Notes: a model not told the origin generated them from the sequence alone. A stretch of DNA of 64,000 nt from Streptomyces sp. TLI_053 (GCF_900105395.1 NZ_LT629775.1:992001-1056000); one strand, 5' to 3'. Shown: positions 25,072 to 37,036, counted from the stretch's first letter. Numbers and translations: made by a program.

Positions 25072-26606
25072 CCGCGAACGCCGGGAACAGCGACGGCACG
25101 ACCACGAACGCCGCGAACGGCGACGACACGACCACGACCACGACCACGACCACGAACGCGAACGCGAACGCGAACGCCGCCAACGCCGGGAGCAGCGACG
25201 GTGTCACCGTGGTGGGCGGCGGCCTCGCCGGCATGACCGCGGCCTGGACCCTGCGACGGCTCGGCCTCCCCGTGCGGCTGCTCGAAGCCTCGGCCGAACT
25301 CGGCGGCATGGCCGGCTCCCGGGAGATCGACGGCCGGACCGAGGACCACGGGGTCCACATCTTCCCCGCCTGGTACCGCAACACACTGCGCCTGGCCGGG
25401 GACCTCGGCCTCACCGACAACCTGCGCACCACCCGCAAGTTCCACCAGCTGCTCCCGGGACCGGAGTTCCGCACCGCGGACACCCCGGCCGCCGACCGGC
25501 TGCTGTTCCTCTACGGCGTGCTCGACCTGCTCGCCCAGGACTACCGCGCCCGCGACGAGTCCCTGCACGACTTCCTGCGCGGTCGCCGCTACCTCTCCCC
25601 CGCGGCGGTCGCCGACATCGAGCACCTCTTCGTCGCCTCCAGCGCCGCCGAGAGCACCGCCGTCTCGGCGGCCGGCTTCCGCGGCAGCATCGCCGCCTTC
25701 GTCCGCCACCCCGGCCGGGTCCGGATGCCGCGCGGCGACCTCCAGCACTGGTTCGTCGGGCCCTTCCGGCAACGGCTGGAGGCCGCGGGCGCCGAGGTGC
25801 TGACCGGACGCGAGCTCACCGCGGTGACGACCGACGACCACCGGGTGCGCACCCTCACCCTGCGCGACCCGGCCGGCGCCGAGACCGAGGAGGCGGTGAC
25901 CGGGCAACTGGTCCTCGCGATCCCGCACGGCCGGCTGGCCGCCCTGGGCCCCGCGATCACCGGGGCCCTGCGCCCGGCGCACGGGATCCTGGAGCTGACC
26001 TCCCGTCCGCTGGGCGCCCTCCACCTGTACCTGCGCCGCCGCCTGCCGGGGCTGCCCGACGAGCACATCCGCCTGGTCGGCTCGCCGCACGCGATCACGC
26101 TGATCGACGTCGGGCAGACCTGGCCCGGGCACCGGAACAGCCTGCTCAACTGCGTCGTCGGCCGGGTGGCCGCACTCCGGCACCTCGCCGACGACGAGGC
26201 CGTCAAGATCCTGGTGGAGGAGCTGATGAGCTACCTCCCCGGCCTGGACTGGGAGGACATCGAGCACATCTGCTACCAGCCGCACTCCTCGGCGCCCTTC
26301 CACGCGCCCGGGCCCGGCTCGGCCCGCCACCGGCCGCGGGCCTTCACCGCCTTCGCCGACCTCCACCTGGCCGGCGACTTCTGCGCCGCGCCGGCGGGCG
26401 TGGCCGGGATGGAGGCGGCGGTCCGCTCGGGCCTGGTGGCGGCCGAGTCGGTCCGCCGCAGGCTGCGGCCCGAGCTGCCGGCGGTGCGCGTCGACCCGAT
26501 CGGCGACGTCCCGCCGCGGCTCGCCCGGCTGCTGCGGGCGGCACTCGTCCCGGCCGTCGCGGCTGTCCGGAACCGGCCCCGCGGGAACGGGTCCGTCCGG
26601 GCGTAG
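25068..26606 (+). CDS. FAD-dependent oxidoreductase (HpnE/phytoene-desaturase-like)
   Basis: A 512-residue protein coupled to the cyclase by ATGA. The dinucleotide motif VTVVGGGLAGMTAAWTL starts near residue 46 and the C-terminal FAD contact is LAGDFCAAPAGVAGMEAAVRSG, as in carotenoid desaturases, HpnE and flavin amine oxidases. The first 45 residues are low complexity (Thr and Asn-Ala runs) encoded by hexanucleotide repeats at 25128-25181. It could desaturate, dehydroxylate or saturate the terpenoid; the family alone does not say which. Followed by a terminator hairpin, so it is the last gene of the operon. Confidence 0.82.
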   Translation: MTANAGNSDGTTTNAANGDDTTTTTTTTTNANANANAANAGSSDGVTVVGGGLAGMTAAWTLRRLGLPVRLLEASAELGGMAGSREIDGRTEDHGVHIFPAWYRNTLRLAGDLGLTDNLRTTRKFHQLLPGPEFRTADTPAADRLLFLYGVLDLLAQDYRARDESLHDFLRGRRYLSPAAVADIEHLFVASSAAESTAVSAAGFRGSIAAFVRHPGRVRMPRGDLQHWFVGPFRQRLEAAGAEVLTGRELTAVTTDDHRVRTLTLRDPAGAETEEAVTGQLVLAIPHGRLAALGPAITGALRPAHGILELTSRPLGALHLYLRRRLPGLPDEHIRLVGSPHAITLIDVGQTWPGHRNSLLNCVVGRVAALRHLADDEAVKILVEELMSYLPGLDWEDIEHICYQPHSSAPFHAPGPGSARHRPRAFTAFADLHLAGDFCAAPAGVAGMEAAVRSGLVAAESVRRRLRPELPAVRVDPIGDVPPRLARLLRAALVPAVAAVRNRPRGNGSVRA

Positions 26607-26608
26607 CA

Positions 26609-26652
26609 CCGGTCCCGCCCGGTGGACGACGCACCCCACCGGGCGGGACCGG
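26609..26652 (+). terminator. Hairpin at the end of the terpenoid operon
   Basis: A 17-bp stem (26609-26625 with 26636-26652) and a 10-base loop, 3 bases after the oxidoreductase stop. It separates that operon from the hydroxylase gene at 26720. Confidence 0.75.
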
Positions 26653-26719
26653 CGCCCGGCGCGCCCGGACCCGGGACACGCACGGACACACGGGGTGCAC
26701 CGACACACGGGGGAACGAC

Positions 26720-27919
26720 ATGATCCACGCACTCGTCGCCGGAGGCGGCATCGGCGGTCTGGCCACAGCCCTGGCCCTGGCCCGCACCGGCCACCGCGTC
26801 ACCGTCCTGGAACGCCAGGACGCCTTCACCGACATCGGCGCCGGCATCCAGATCGCGCCCAACGGCTTCCACGCCCTGAACCAGCTGGGCGTGGGCCGGG
26901 CCGTCCGCGACCGCGCCGTGCTCGTCGACGAACTGCGGCTGATGGACGCGAGCACCGGGCGCGAGCTGGTCGTCCTGCCCGTCGGCGGGCGCTACCGGCA
27001 GCGCTTCGGCGAGCCCTACGCGGTCGTGCACCGGCGCGACCTGCACACGCCGTTGCTCACGGCGTGCCGGGCGCTCGACGCCGTCGACCTGGTAGCGGGG
27101 GCCGGGGTGCGGCGCTACCACCAGGACGGACAGGAAGTGACCGTCACCACCACGGACGGCCGGAGCTTCTCCGGCGACGTCCTGGTGGGCGCCGACGGCA
27201 TCCGCTCCACCGTCCGGGCACAGCTGCTGGGCGACGGCCCGCCCCGCCCCTGCGGGCACACCATCTACCGCACCCTCGTCCCGATGGAGCGGGTGCCGCG
27301 CCGGCTGCGCCGCAACGCCGTGACGCTGTGGGCCGGCCCCGGCTGGCACGTGGTCCACTACCCCGTCGCCGGCGGATCCTGCCTCAACCTCGCCGCGGTG
27401 CTCGACGACGGCGCCACCGAGGCGGTCTCGGGCCGCCGGGCCGAGCGGGCCGCCGTCCTGCGGCGCTTCCCCGAACCCGGCCCCGTCCCGGGCACCCTGC
27501 TGCGGCTGGGCGAGGACTGGCGCGAGTGGGTGCTGTGCGACCGCGACCCGGTCGACGTCTGGACCCGCGGCCGGGTGACCCTGACCGGCGACGCCGCCCA
27601 CCCGATGCTCCAGTACGCCGCCCAGGGTGCCTGCCAGGCGCTCGAGGACGCCGTCGCCCTCGGCGACCAGCTCGCCGACGCCCCGACCGCCGACGTCGAG
27701 CACCGGCTGGAGCGCTGCAACGCCGCCCGCCGTGAGCGCGCCGGGCGTGTCCAGCGGCTATCCCGCGAAATGGGCGCCCGGCTCTACCACCCGGCCGGCC
27801 AGGACGCTCGGGCACGCGACGCACTGCTGCGCCCGCTCGACGAGGACGCGCTCCACCACCGGGTCGCCTGGCTGCACGGCGCCCCCGTCCGGGCCGACGC
27901 CCGGGGCGGGGGCGGGTAG
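26720..27919 (+). CDS. FAD-dependent aromatic-ring hydroxylase (salicylate-hydroxylase-like)
   Basis: A 399-residue group A flavoprotein monooxygenase. The motifs are GGGIGGLATALAL (residues 8-20), the DG motif VGADGIRSTVR (about residue 155) and GDAAHPMLQYAAQGACQALEDA (about residue 292). GGGGGAA precedes the ATG. The closest group I recognise is salicylate / 3-hydroxybenzoate 6-hydroxylase, which hydroxylates aromatic acids, sometimes with decarboxylation. In this cluster it could oxidatively decarboxylate a hydroxynaphthoate-type ring. It has its own transcript start after the upstream terminator. Confidence 0.88.
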   Translation: MIHALVAGGGIGGLATALALARTGHRVTVLERQDAFTDIGAGIQIAPNGFHALNQLGVGRAVRDRAVLVDELRLMDASTGRELVVLPVGGRYRQRFGEPYAVVHRRDLHTPLLTACRALDAVDLVAGAGVRRYHQDGQEVTVTTTDGRSFSGDVLVGADGIRSTVRAQLLGDGPPRPCGHTIYRTLVPMERVPRRLRRNAVTLWAGPGWHVVHYPVAGGSCLNLAAVLDDGATEAVSGRRAERAAVLRRFPEPGPVPGTLLRLGEDWREWVLCDRDPVDVWTRGRVTLTGDAAHPMLQYAAQGACQALEDAVALGDQLADAPTADVEHRLERCNAARRERAGRVQRLSREMGARLYHPAGQDARARDALLRPLDEDALHHRVAWLHGAPVRADARGGGG

Positions 27920-28068
27920 GCCGGAGCGGATCCTGCACGAAAGGGCGGAGCTCCCGGCCCCGCCATATGGAAGCCGTCAGGAGCGGCCGGGCGCCGGATT
28001 TCCGGGCCTATCGTCCTTCTCGGCCGGGAGGAAAAAGGTCCCCGGCGCGAGCAGAAAGACGATTCGCC

Positions 28069-30045
28069 ATGAAAACCCTGTCCCGCCTGAAACGCGCGTT
28101 CGCCTGCGGGGTCACCGCCGTCGCCCTGGTCGGCGGCCTCACCACGCAGGCCGAGGCCGCGCCGTCGCCCGGTTATCCGGTGGACAAGACCTGCGGGACC
28201 CCTGCGGTGCCGGGCGGCGGCAACTGCATGACCTCGCTGATCGGCGCCGGGTTCGACATGATCCGCGGCATGCGCGGTGCCGCCAACGCCAACAAGCTGG
28301 ACAACGCGGAGTTCACCCGGGAAACCGCGGCGCAGCTGAGCCAGAAGTTTCCCGGGTTCAATGTCCTGGTGTTCAAGACCGTGGGCACCGACCTGTACGA
28401 CACCGAATGGTTCACGAACGAGCACAAGGCCGATATGAAGGGGGTGCTGATCGACACCACCTACAAGCTCAACCATTTCATGAACAAGGAGGAGCAGAAG
28501 GATCCCTCGGGTTACGACAAGTTCCGGATCTGGGTGTTCCAGGGCGAGTCGACGTTCCGGAACCGGGGCGACGGCGGCTACATGAACTGGGCGTTCGTCG
28601 GGAACGACGGCGACAGCGTCAAGAAGGAGTCGTGGACCTGCCGGTCGGGCACCGCGCGGCCCTACAAGTGCGACGGCGACGTCCGCACCCTGCACTTCCC
28701 CGCCCGCGCCGGCTACGGCAGCAGGACGGGCAGCCTGACCCCCGACTCCAGCGCCCCCGGCTACCACGCCTGCCTGGACGTCAGCGGGAACGGCACCGCG
28801 AACGGCACCCCCGTGCAGATGTGGCAGTGCAACGGCGGTGACGCCCAGAAATGGACGTACAACGGCTACAAGCTCCGGGCCGCCAACGGCAAGTGCCTGG
28901 ACCTGGCCGACAACAGGGCGGCCAACGGCAACAAGCTCCAGGTCTGGGACTGCCTGGAGATCCCCGGCCAGCGCTGGCACATGTCCGCGAGCGGCGGCCT
29001 GCGCCACATGACGGACCCGGACGACCGGTCCAAGGACGTCTGCATCGACGACTACGACGGCCGCACCGCCAACGGCAGCACGGTCACGGCCTGGGCCTGC
29101 GGCTCCGAAACGAACCGCGACGCGCCGAACCAGAACTGGGCCTGGGGCGGCACCCCGCCGACCACCGACCCGGGCACGCCGTCCAACGGCGCCGACGTCA
29201 CCCTCAAGCTCGACAACGGCCTGGGCGCCGTCCCCCTCAACGGCTCCGCCGGCGCCGCCGTCGTCCCCGGGCTCCGGGGCGGCAACGAGTCCAAGTGGAA
29301 GCTCACCTCCGTGGGTGGCGGCCGCTACCGGATCACCAGCTCCTACGGCCTCGACCTCACCGAGGGCGGCGGCTACATGGCCGAGCTCCAGCCGTGGAGC
29401 AACTCCTCCGAGCAGAAGTGGGAGCTCCTCGGCGTCGGCAACGGCCGGTACCAGATCCGGATCTCCGACGACGACTGCCTCGCCCACGACTCCGACTTCA
29501 AGCAGCTCGGCGTGTGGACGTGCAAGCGCGGCTGGCAGCAGGAGTGGGTGCTCGAATCCACCACCGGCGGCGTGGTCACCCCGGGCGGCGGCGGAGGCAC
29601 GCCGAGCGACCCGAAGGACCCGAAGCCCCCGACGGGCGGCGGCACCGCCGTCCCGACCGAGCGCCCGCTGTTCCTGAAGCTCGACAACGGCCTGGGCGCC
29701 ACCGCCCCCACCGAGACCGCGAGCTGGGGCGCGCCGGTCCTGGGCGGCATCCTCGGTCACAAGGGCTCCACCTGGACGATCAAGCCGCTCGACGGCGGCC
29801 GGTACCGGATCGTCAACGACCTCGGCTACAACCTCACCGAGAACCCCGACACCTACGTGGCCGAGCAGCAGGCCTGGGGCGACACCTCCAACCAGAAGTG
29901 GCAGATCGAGGGCGTCGGCAACGGCAAGTACCGGATCAAGATCTCCGACGACGACTGCCTGACCCACGACTCCGACCACAAGCAGCTCGGCGTGTGGACG
30001 TGCGAGGGCGGCTGGAAGCAGGAGTGGTCGCTCCAGCTCCGCTGA
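28069..30045 (+). CDS. Secreted multidomain protein: unknown N-domain, ricin-B lectin, two duplicated lectin-like modules
   Basis: A 658-residue exported protein with a signal peptide (cut after AEA-A near residue 28). Residues 30-230 form a Cys-containing domain I do not recognise (segments DTEWFTNEHKADMKG and FRIWVFQGESTF). Residues about 235-370 are a ricin-type beta-trefoil with QxW-like repeats (DAQKW, PGQRW, NQNW). Two copies of a ~105-residue module follow (about 385-500 and 545-658), sharing LKLDNGLGA, YNLTE-like, EQKW/NQKW, ISDDDCL-HDSD and KQLGVWTC. A Gly/Pro linker joins the two. It probably binds an extracellular glycan or polymer; enzymatic activity is uncertain. Confidence 0.8.
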   Translation: MKTLSRLKRAFACGVTAVALVGGLTTQAEAAPSPGYPVDKTCGTPAVPGGGNCMTSLIGAGFDMIRGMRGAANANKLDNAEFTRETAAQLSQKFPGFNVLVFKTVGTDLYDTEWFTNEHKADMKGVLIDTTYKLNHFMNKEEQKDPSGYDKFRIWVFQGESTFRNRGDGGYMNWAFVGNDGDSVKKESWTCRSGTARPYKCDGDVRTLHFPARAGYGSRTGSLTPDSSAPGYHACLDVSGNGTANGTPVQMWQCNGGDAQKWTYNGYKLRAANGKCLDLADNRAANGNKLQVWDCLEIPGQRWHMSASGGLRHMTDPDDRSKDVCIDDYDGRTANGSTVTAWACGSETNRDAPNQNWAWGGTPPTTDPGTPSNGADVTLKLDNGLGAVPLNGSAGAAVVPGLRGGNESKWKLTSVGGGRYRITSSYGLDLTEGGGYMAELQPWSNSSEQKWELLGVGNGRYQIRISDDDCLAHDSDFKQLGVWTCKRGWQQEWVLESTTGGVVTPGGGGGTPSDPKDPKPPTGGGTAVPTERPLFLKLDNGLGATAPTETASWGAPVLGGILGHKGSTWTIKPLDGGRYRIVNDLGYNLTENPDTYVAEQQAWGDTSNQKWQIEGVGNGKYRIKISDDDCLTHDSDHKQLGVWTCEGGWKQEWSLQLR

Positions 30046-30055
30046 CCGACGGCCG

Positions 30056-30091
30056 CCGGGGCCGGTGCGGGACTCCCCGCACCGGCCCCGG
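30056..30091 (+). terminator. Hairpin after the secreted lectin gene
   Basis: A perfect 16-bp stem (30056-30071 with 30076-30091) and a 4-base loop, 10 bases after the stop. Confidence 0.75.
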
Positions 30092-30157
30092 CACCACGTG
30101 CGGGCGGGGGCGGCCGGGTGCTTGGATCCCGACCGGCGGCGGCGGATGATCCTCGGC

Positions 30158-30625
30158 ATGGAGAGACTCGAACTGACCCTGGCCCCCCGCGCGTACGCCT
30201 GCATGGCCGTCCGCAGACCCGCCGAGGAGGCGTTCCGGGCCTTCGCCGACCCGGCCGTCACGACCCGGTTCTGGTACAGCCGGAGCAGCGGGCCGATGGT
30301 GGCGGGCGCCGAGCTGCGCTGGGAGTGGGAGACGTACGGGGCCTCGGCCGAGGTCAAGGTCCTGGAGGTGGAGGAAGGGCGTCTGATCCGGTTCGAGTGG
30401 GGCAACTACGACCGGCCGACGACCGTCGAGCTGACCTTCACCCCGCGTGCGACGGACGTCACCTTCGTCGAGGTCGCCGAGACCGGTTTCCGGGGGTCGG
30501 GGGACGAGACCGTCCAGTGGGTGAACGACACCGTCGGCGGCTTCACCACCGCACTGTGCGCCATGAAGGCCCTGCTGGAGCACGGGATCGAGCTCAACGC
30601 CGTGCCGGACCACCACCCGGCCTGA
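30158..30625 (+). CDS. SRPBCC/AHSA1-like protein
   Basis: A 155-residue START-like (SRPBCC) protein. The pattern VRRPAEEAFRAFADPAVTTRFWYS, then ELRWEWETYGASAEVKVLEVEEGRLIRFEW and a C-terminal helix with WVNDTVGGFTTALCAMK, is typical of Aha1-like small ligand-binding proteins. The start is uncertain: ATG 30158 and ATG 30146 are both possible and neither has a strong SD. Monocistronic, between a terminator and dnaE. Specific ligand unknown. Confidence 0.75.
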   Translation: MERLELTLAPRAYACMAVRRPAEEAFRAFADPAVTTRFWYSRSSGPMVAGAELRWEWETYGASAEVKVLEVEEGRLIRFEWGNYDRPTTVELTFTPRATDVTFVEVAETGFRGSGDETVQWVNDTVGGFTTALCAMKALLEHGIELNAVPDHHPA

Positions 30626-30755
30626 CCGGCCCGACCGTCCGGGCCCACCGGCCCGCACGACCGGACTGCCGGACACCCCTGGCGTGTCGCGCGCGCCGAC
30701 CGACTAACCTGGACCGCTTGCCCGTACCGTCGTCCCTCCCGAGGAGCACAGCGCC

Positions 30756-34313
<3,558 letters not shown>

Positions 34314-34331
34314 CGGAGCCCTGCGGCGGGA

Positions 34332-34370
34332 GGCGGGGCGGGCCGGTGCTCATCACCGGCCCGCCCCGCC
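34332..34370 (+). terminator. dnaE terminator hairpin
   Basis: A perfect 17-bp stem (34332-34348 with 34354-34370) and 5-base loop, 18 bases after the dnaE stop. Confidence 0.8.
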
Positions 34371-34451
34371 GGATCCAGCCCCGCCGGATCCAGCCCTGCC
34401 GTGACCTGCTAGGTTCCCTCCCGGCGAACGTACGTACGAGGGGGCAGCACT

Positions 34452-35102
34452 GTGGTCGGGCTGGGAGCAATCGCGGGAATCGCACTGGTGGAACTCGGCA
34501 TGGTGATGACGCCGGGGCCGAACATGATCTACCTCGTCTCCCGCTCGATCGCCCAGGGCCGCCGGGCCGGGCTGACCTCGCTGGCCGGGGTGGCCCTCGG
34601 CTTCCTGGTCTACCTGTTCGCGGTGTCCGCCGGGATCGCCACCGTCTTCGCGCTGGTGCCGGAGATCTACCTGGCGGTCAAGCTGGCCGGGGCCGGCTAC
34701 CTGCTCTGGCTCGCCTGGAAGGCCGTCCGGCCCGGTGGCGGATCGGCCTTCGCACCGCAGGAACTGGAGCACGACAGCCCCCGCAAGCTCTTCCTGATGG
34801 GCCTGCTCACCTGCCTGCTCAACCCCAAGGTGGCGATCCTCTACATCTCGCTGCTGCCGCAGTTCGTCGACCCGTCCCGCGGCCACGTCGGCCTCCAGGG
34901 CGTGGTGCTGGGGCTGACCCTGATCGTGGTCGGGGTCGCGGGCAACGCCTTCTTCATCGTCACGGCCGGCTCCGTCGCCGGGTTCTTCTCCCGGCACCCG
35001 CTCTGGCAGCGCGTGCACCGCTACGTGGTGGGCACCGCCCTGGCCGGCTTCGCCGTCCGGATCGCCACCGAGCGTTCGGGCGCGGCGGTCGCCCTGCGCT
35101 GA
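34452..35102 (+). CDS. LysE-family translocator
   Basis: A 216-residue membrane protein with about six helices. LysE/RhtB hallmarks are the N-terminal MTPGPNMIYLVSRSIAQGRRAG and the central GLLTCLLNPKVAILYISLLPQF. The family exports amino acids or related small cations. GTG start with a G-rich SD (GGGGG) just upstream. Single-gene unit, convergent with the GtrA-like gene and sharing its terminator. Confidence 0.88.
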   Translation: MVGLGAIAGIALVELGMVMTPGPNMIYLVSRSIAQGRRAGLTSLAGVALGFLVYLFAVSAGIATVFALVPEIYLAVKLAGAGYLLWLAWKAVRPGGGSAFAPQELEHDSPRKLFLMGLLTCLLNPKVAILYISLLPQFVDPSRGHVGLQGVVLGLTLIVVGVAGNAFFIVTAGSVAGFFSRHPLWQRVHRYVVGTALAGFAVRIATERSGAAVALR

Positions 35103-35113
35103 CCGCCGATGGC

Positions 35114-35154
35114 GGTGCGCGGCGCGGCCCGGTGCTCGGGCCGCGCCGCGCACC
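35114..35154. terminator. Bidirectional hairpin between LysE and GtrA-like genes
   Basis: A perfect 18-bp stem (35114-35131 with 35137-35154) and a 5-base loop between two convergent stops. Confidence 0.8.
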
Positions 35155-35166
35155 CCGGGCCGGCGC

Positions 35167-35694
35167 TCAGGCCGCGCGGCAGAGTCCCGTCGGGTCGGCG
35201 GCCGCGATCGGGGCCCGGGCGACGGCGACGCTCAGGGGGCGGGCCGCGGTCGCGACCGCCGACCGGGTGCGTGCGAACACGACCAGGCGCAGCACCGCGA
35301 ACCTGGCCACGCCCGCGAGCGCGGAGGCCGAGAGGTAGACGGCCTGCTCGGCGAGAGCGCCGGGCCGTGCCACCACCTGGTGCAGGACGAGCACTGCCGA
35401 GCAGGTCACCGCGTACGCGGCCGCCGCCGATCCGGCCGACTGGACGTGCTGCCGCCAGGTCGCGCGGCCGCCCGCGCCGAAGGTGAAGCGGGCGTGCAGC
35501 TCGGTCGCGAGCAGCGTGGAGACCACGGTGACCAGCGCGTTGACCAGGACCCAGGGGACCTGCGGGAGCCACGAGGCCAGGGCCGCCACGGCGAAGCTCG
35601 CGGTGACTCCCACCCCGCCGCCGCAGACCACGAAGCGGGCGAAGGCCACCAGGCCCCCGACCTCCGCCCGCCCCCGGCGCCGTACTGCCGCCAC
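35167..35694 (-). CDS. GtrA-like membrane protein
   Basis: A 175-residue protein with four hydrophobic helices (FVVCGGGVGVTASFAVAALA, VNALVTVVSTLLATELHARFTF, AAAAYAVTCSAVLVLHQVV and AVYLSASALAGVARFAVLRLVVF). This is the GtrA topology, with the FTFG and RFAVLRLVVF signatures. GTG at 35694 is chosen because GGAGGGGG is 7 bases upstream; the longer frame is not coding-like. GtrA proteins are thought to flip polyprenyl-phosphate sugars for cell-envelope glycosylation. The promoter region carries TGGCGCCA palindromes. Confidence 0.8.
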   Translation of the reverse strand: MAAVRRRGRAEVGGLVAFARFVVCGGGVGVTASFAVAALASWLPQVPWVLVNALVTVVSTLLATELHARFTFGAGGRATWRQHVQSAGSAAAAYAVTCSAVLVLHQVVARPGALAEQAVYLSASALAGVARFAVLRLVVFARTRSAVATAARPLSVAVARAPIAAADPTGLCRAA

Positions 35695-35778
35695 GATCCG
35701 CCCCCTCCGGTTCCCGCTCCCCCGGAACGCGCGCCCCGACCACCGGGCCGGGAGCGCGCATTTCCCCTTGGCATCAGC

Positions 35779-35832
35779 ATGGCGCAAGCGATGGCGCCAT
35801 GTCCAGTCCATGTGGCGCCACAGTGGCACCAC
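35779..35832. promoter_or_regulatory. TGGCGCCA palindrome cluster upstream of the GtrA-like gene
   Basis: ATGGCGCCAT (35791-35800) and TGTGGCGCCACA (35811-35822) are perfect palindromes with centres 21 bp apart. Related half-matching copies are ATGGCGCA (35779) and GTGGCACCAC (35823-35832). A candidate operator for an unidentified dimeric regulator. Confidence 0.5.
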
Positions 35833-35850
35833 ATGAGACGGGGGCGTGCC

Positions 35851-36840
35851 CTACCGGAACAGCCGGTCGCCGCTGTTCGCCATCCGGTGGGTGCCGCTGT
35901 GGCGGCCGACCCAGTCGCGGACGAGATTGACGGCGTTGGCGCACTGCCAGCTGTTGTCGTACTCGCGCACGCCGGTGAAGGCGCCGTAGCCCGCGATGAT
36001 GCCGTCCACCCGGGCGTCGCCGAGGAGCTTGTCGACGTACCAGGGGTCGTTGTAGGTGGTCGTCCAGGAGAAGGTGGCCGCCAGTCGGCCGGCGGCCCGG
36101 TCGGCGGCGCCCTTCTTCAGTTCGGCGCAGGTGTTCCAGGTGGCCTCGGTGCAGTTGCCGAAGCCCTTGGTGATGTCGCTGTCCCCGTAGTCCATCACCC
36201 GCCGGCCGGCCGGGAAGCCGGAGCCGGAGCGGTCGAAGGCGCCGACCACCTGGTCGCGGGTGCCGGTCGTGGTGATGCCCTCCAGGGGACCGAGCCGGCC
36301 CGCGAGGCTCTGCCAGCCCCGGCCGCCGACGTCCGGGGTGCTGCCGCCGTGGTACTCGAAGAAGCCGTAGAGCACCTGGATCCCGGCGGCCGTCAGCCGC
36401 TGGGCCTTGTCGCGCAGACCGGCGACGCTGCAGGTGCGGTTCGGCGCCTCGCCGCAGTAGTTCGGGTCCTTGATGTCCAGCCAGACCAGTGACAGCCGGC
36501 GGCCCGCGGCGGCATGGGAGAGGATGCGGTCCAGCATGCTGTCGAAGCTGGGCCCGAGGCGGTTCTCGCCGGCCGAGGAGCAGTCGTGCCAGGCGCGCCA
36601 CTCGTTCGGGTTCCACCAGGCGCAGACGTCGATCTCGATGGCGTTGGCGCCGTGGCCGATCGCGGCGTCCACCCCGTCCAGGGTGTCCACCCGGTGCGCG
36701 ACGGCGTAGACCGGCCGGCGCGTGTCGGCGGCCTGTGCGGGGGACGCGAGCGCGGTGGCCCCGAGGATCCCGCACAGCGCCGCCACCAGGGTGTTCAGCA
36801 GGCGCGGGCGGATGCCGCGCGGGTGCTGGGTCGTCGTCAC
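35851..36840 (-). CDS. Secreted phospholipase D / sphingomyelinase D-like (SicTox-type)
   Basis: A 329-residue exported protein. GTG 36840 is preferred (AAGGGAG 7 bases upstream). The signal peptide is cut after AQA-A near residue 35. The mature start RRPVYAVAHRVDTLDGVDAAI, then GANAIEIDVCAWW (Glu and Asp metal ligands), AWHDCSSAG (second catalytic His) and LVWLDIKDPN, match the GDPD-like barrel of SicTox phospholipases, known from spider sphingomyelinase D and some actinobacteria. It should cleave choline-type or other phospholipid head groups outside the cell. A PHO-box-like element upstream fits phosphate-starvation control. Confidence 0.75.
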   Translation of the reverse strand: MTTTQHPRGIRPRLLNTLVAALCGILGATALASPAQAADTRRPVYAVAHRVDTLDGVDAAIGHGANAIEIDVCAWWNPNEWRAWHDCSSAGENRLGPSFDSMLDRILSHAAAGRRLSLVWLDIKDPNYCGEAPNRTCSVAGLRDKAQRLTAAGIQVLYGFFEYHGGSTPDVGGRGWQSLAGRLGPLEGITTTGTRDQVVGAFDRSGSGFPAGRRVMDYGDSDITKGFGNCTEATWNTCAELKKGAADRAAGRLAATFSWTTTYNDPWYVDKLLGDARVDGIIAGYGAFTGVREYDNSWQCANAVNLVRDWVGRHSGTHRMANSGDRLFR

Positions 36841-36909
36841 GAGGTCGCTCCCTTCTGGTCGTTCGTGCCGCTTCGGCACTTTTCTTGTCCGTCCTCCGAC
36901 AATCGATAT

Positions 36910-36938
36910 CACCAACGGTGCGTCAACGTACGGTGAAC
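36910..36938 (-). promoter_or_regulatory. PHO-box-like direct repeats
   Basis: Read on the minus strand, GTTCACC (36938-36932), GTTGACG (36927-36921) and GTTGGTG (36916-36910) follow one another at exactly 11-base intervals, as in PhoP direct-repeat units. They lie 70-100 bp upstream of the secreted phospholipase start. Confidence 0.6.
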
Positions 36939-37036
36939 GGGGCGTTTCGCGGAGAACCGGGCAGCCGACGGCCGACCCGCCGCCATCGGCCCGCCGGCCT
37001 GCCGACCCGTCGCGGTACTCGTTCAGGGAGATCATC

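Noticed and set aside
36865..36886. GTGCCGCTTCGGCAC followed by TTTTCTT, resembling a rho-independent terminator on the plus strand
   Set aside because: No plus-strand gene lies upstream; it sits in the 5' leader of the leftward phospholipase gene and is more likely a leader hairpin.
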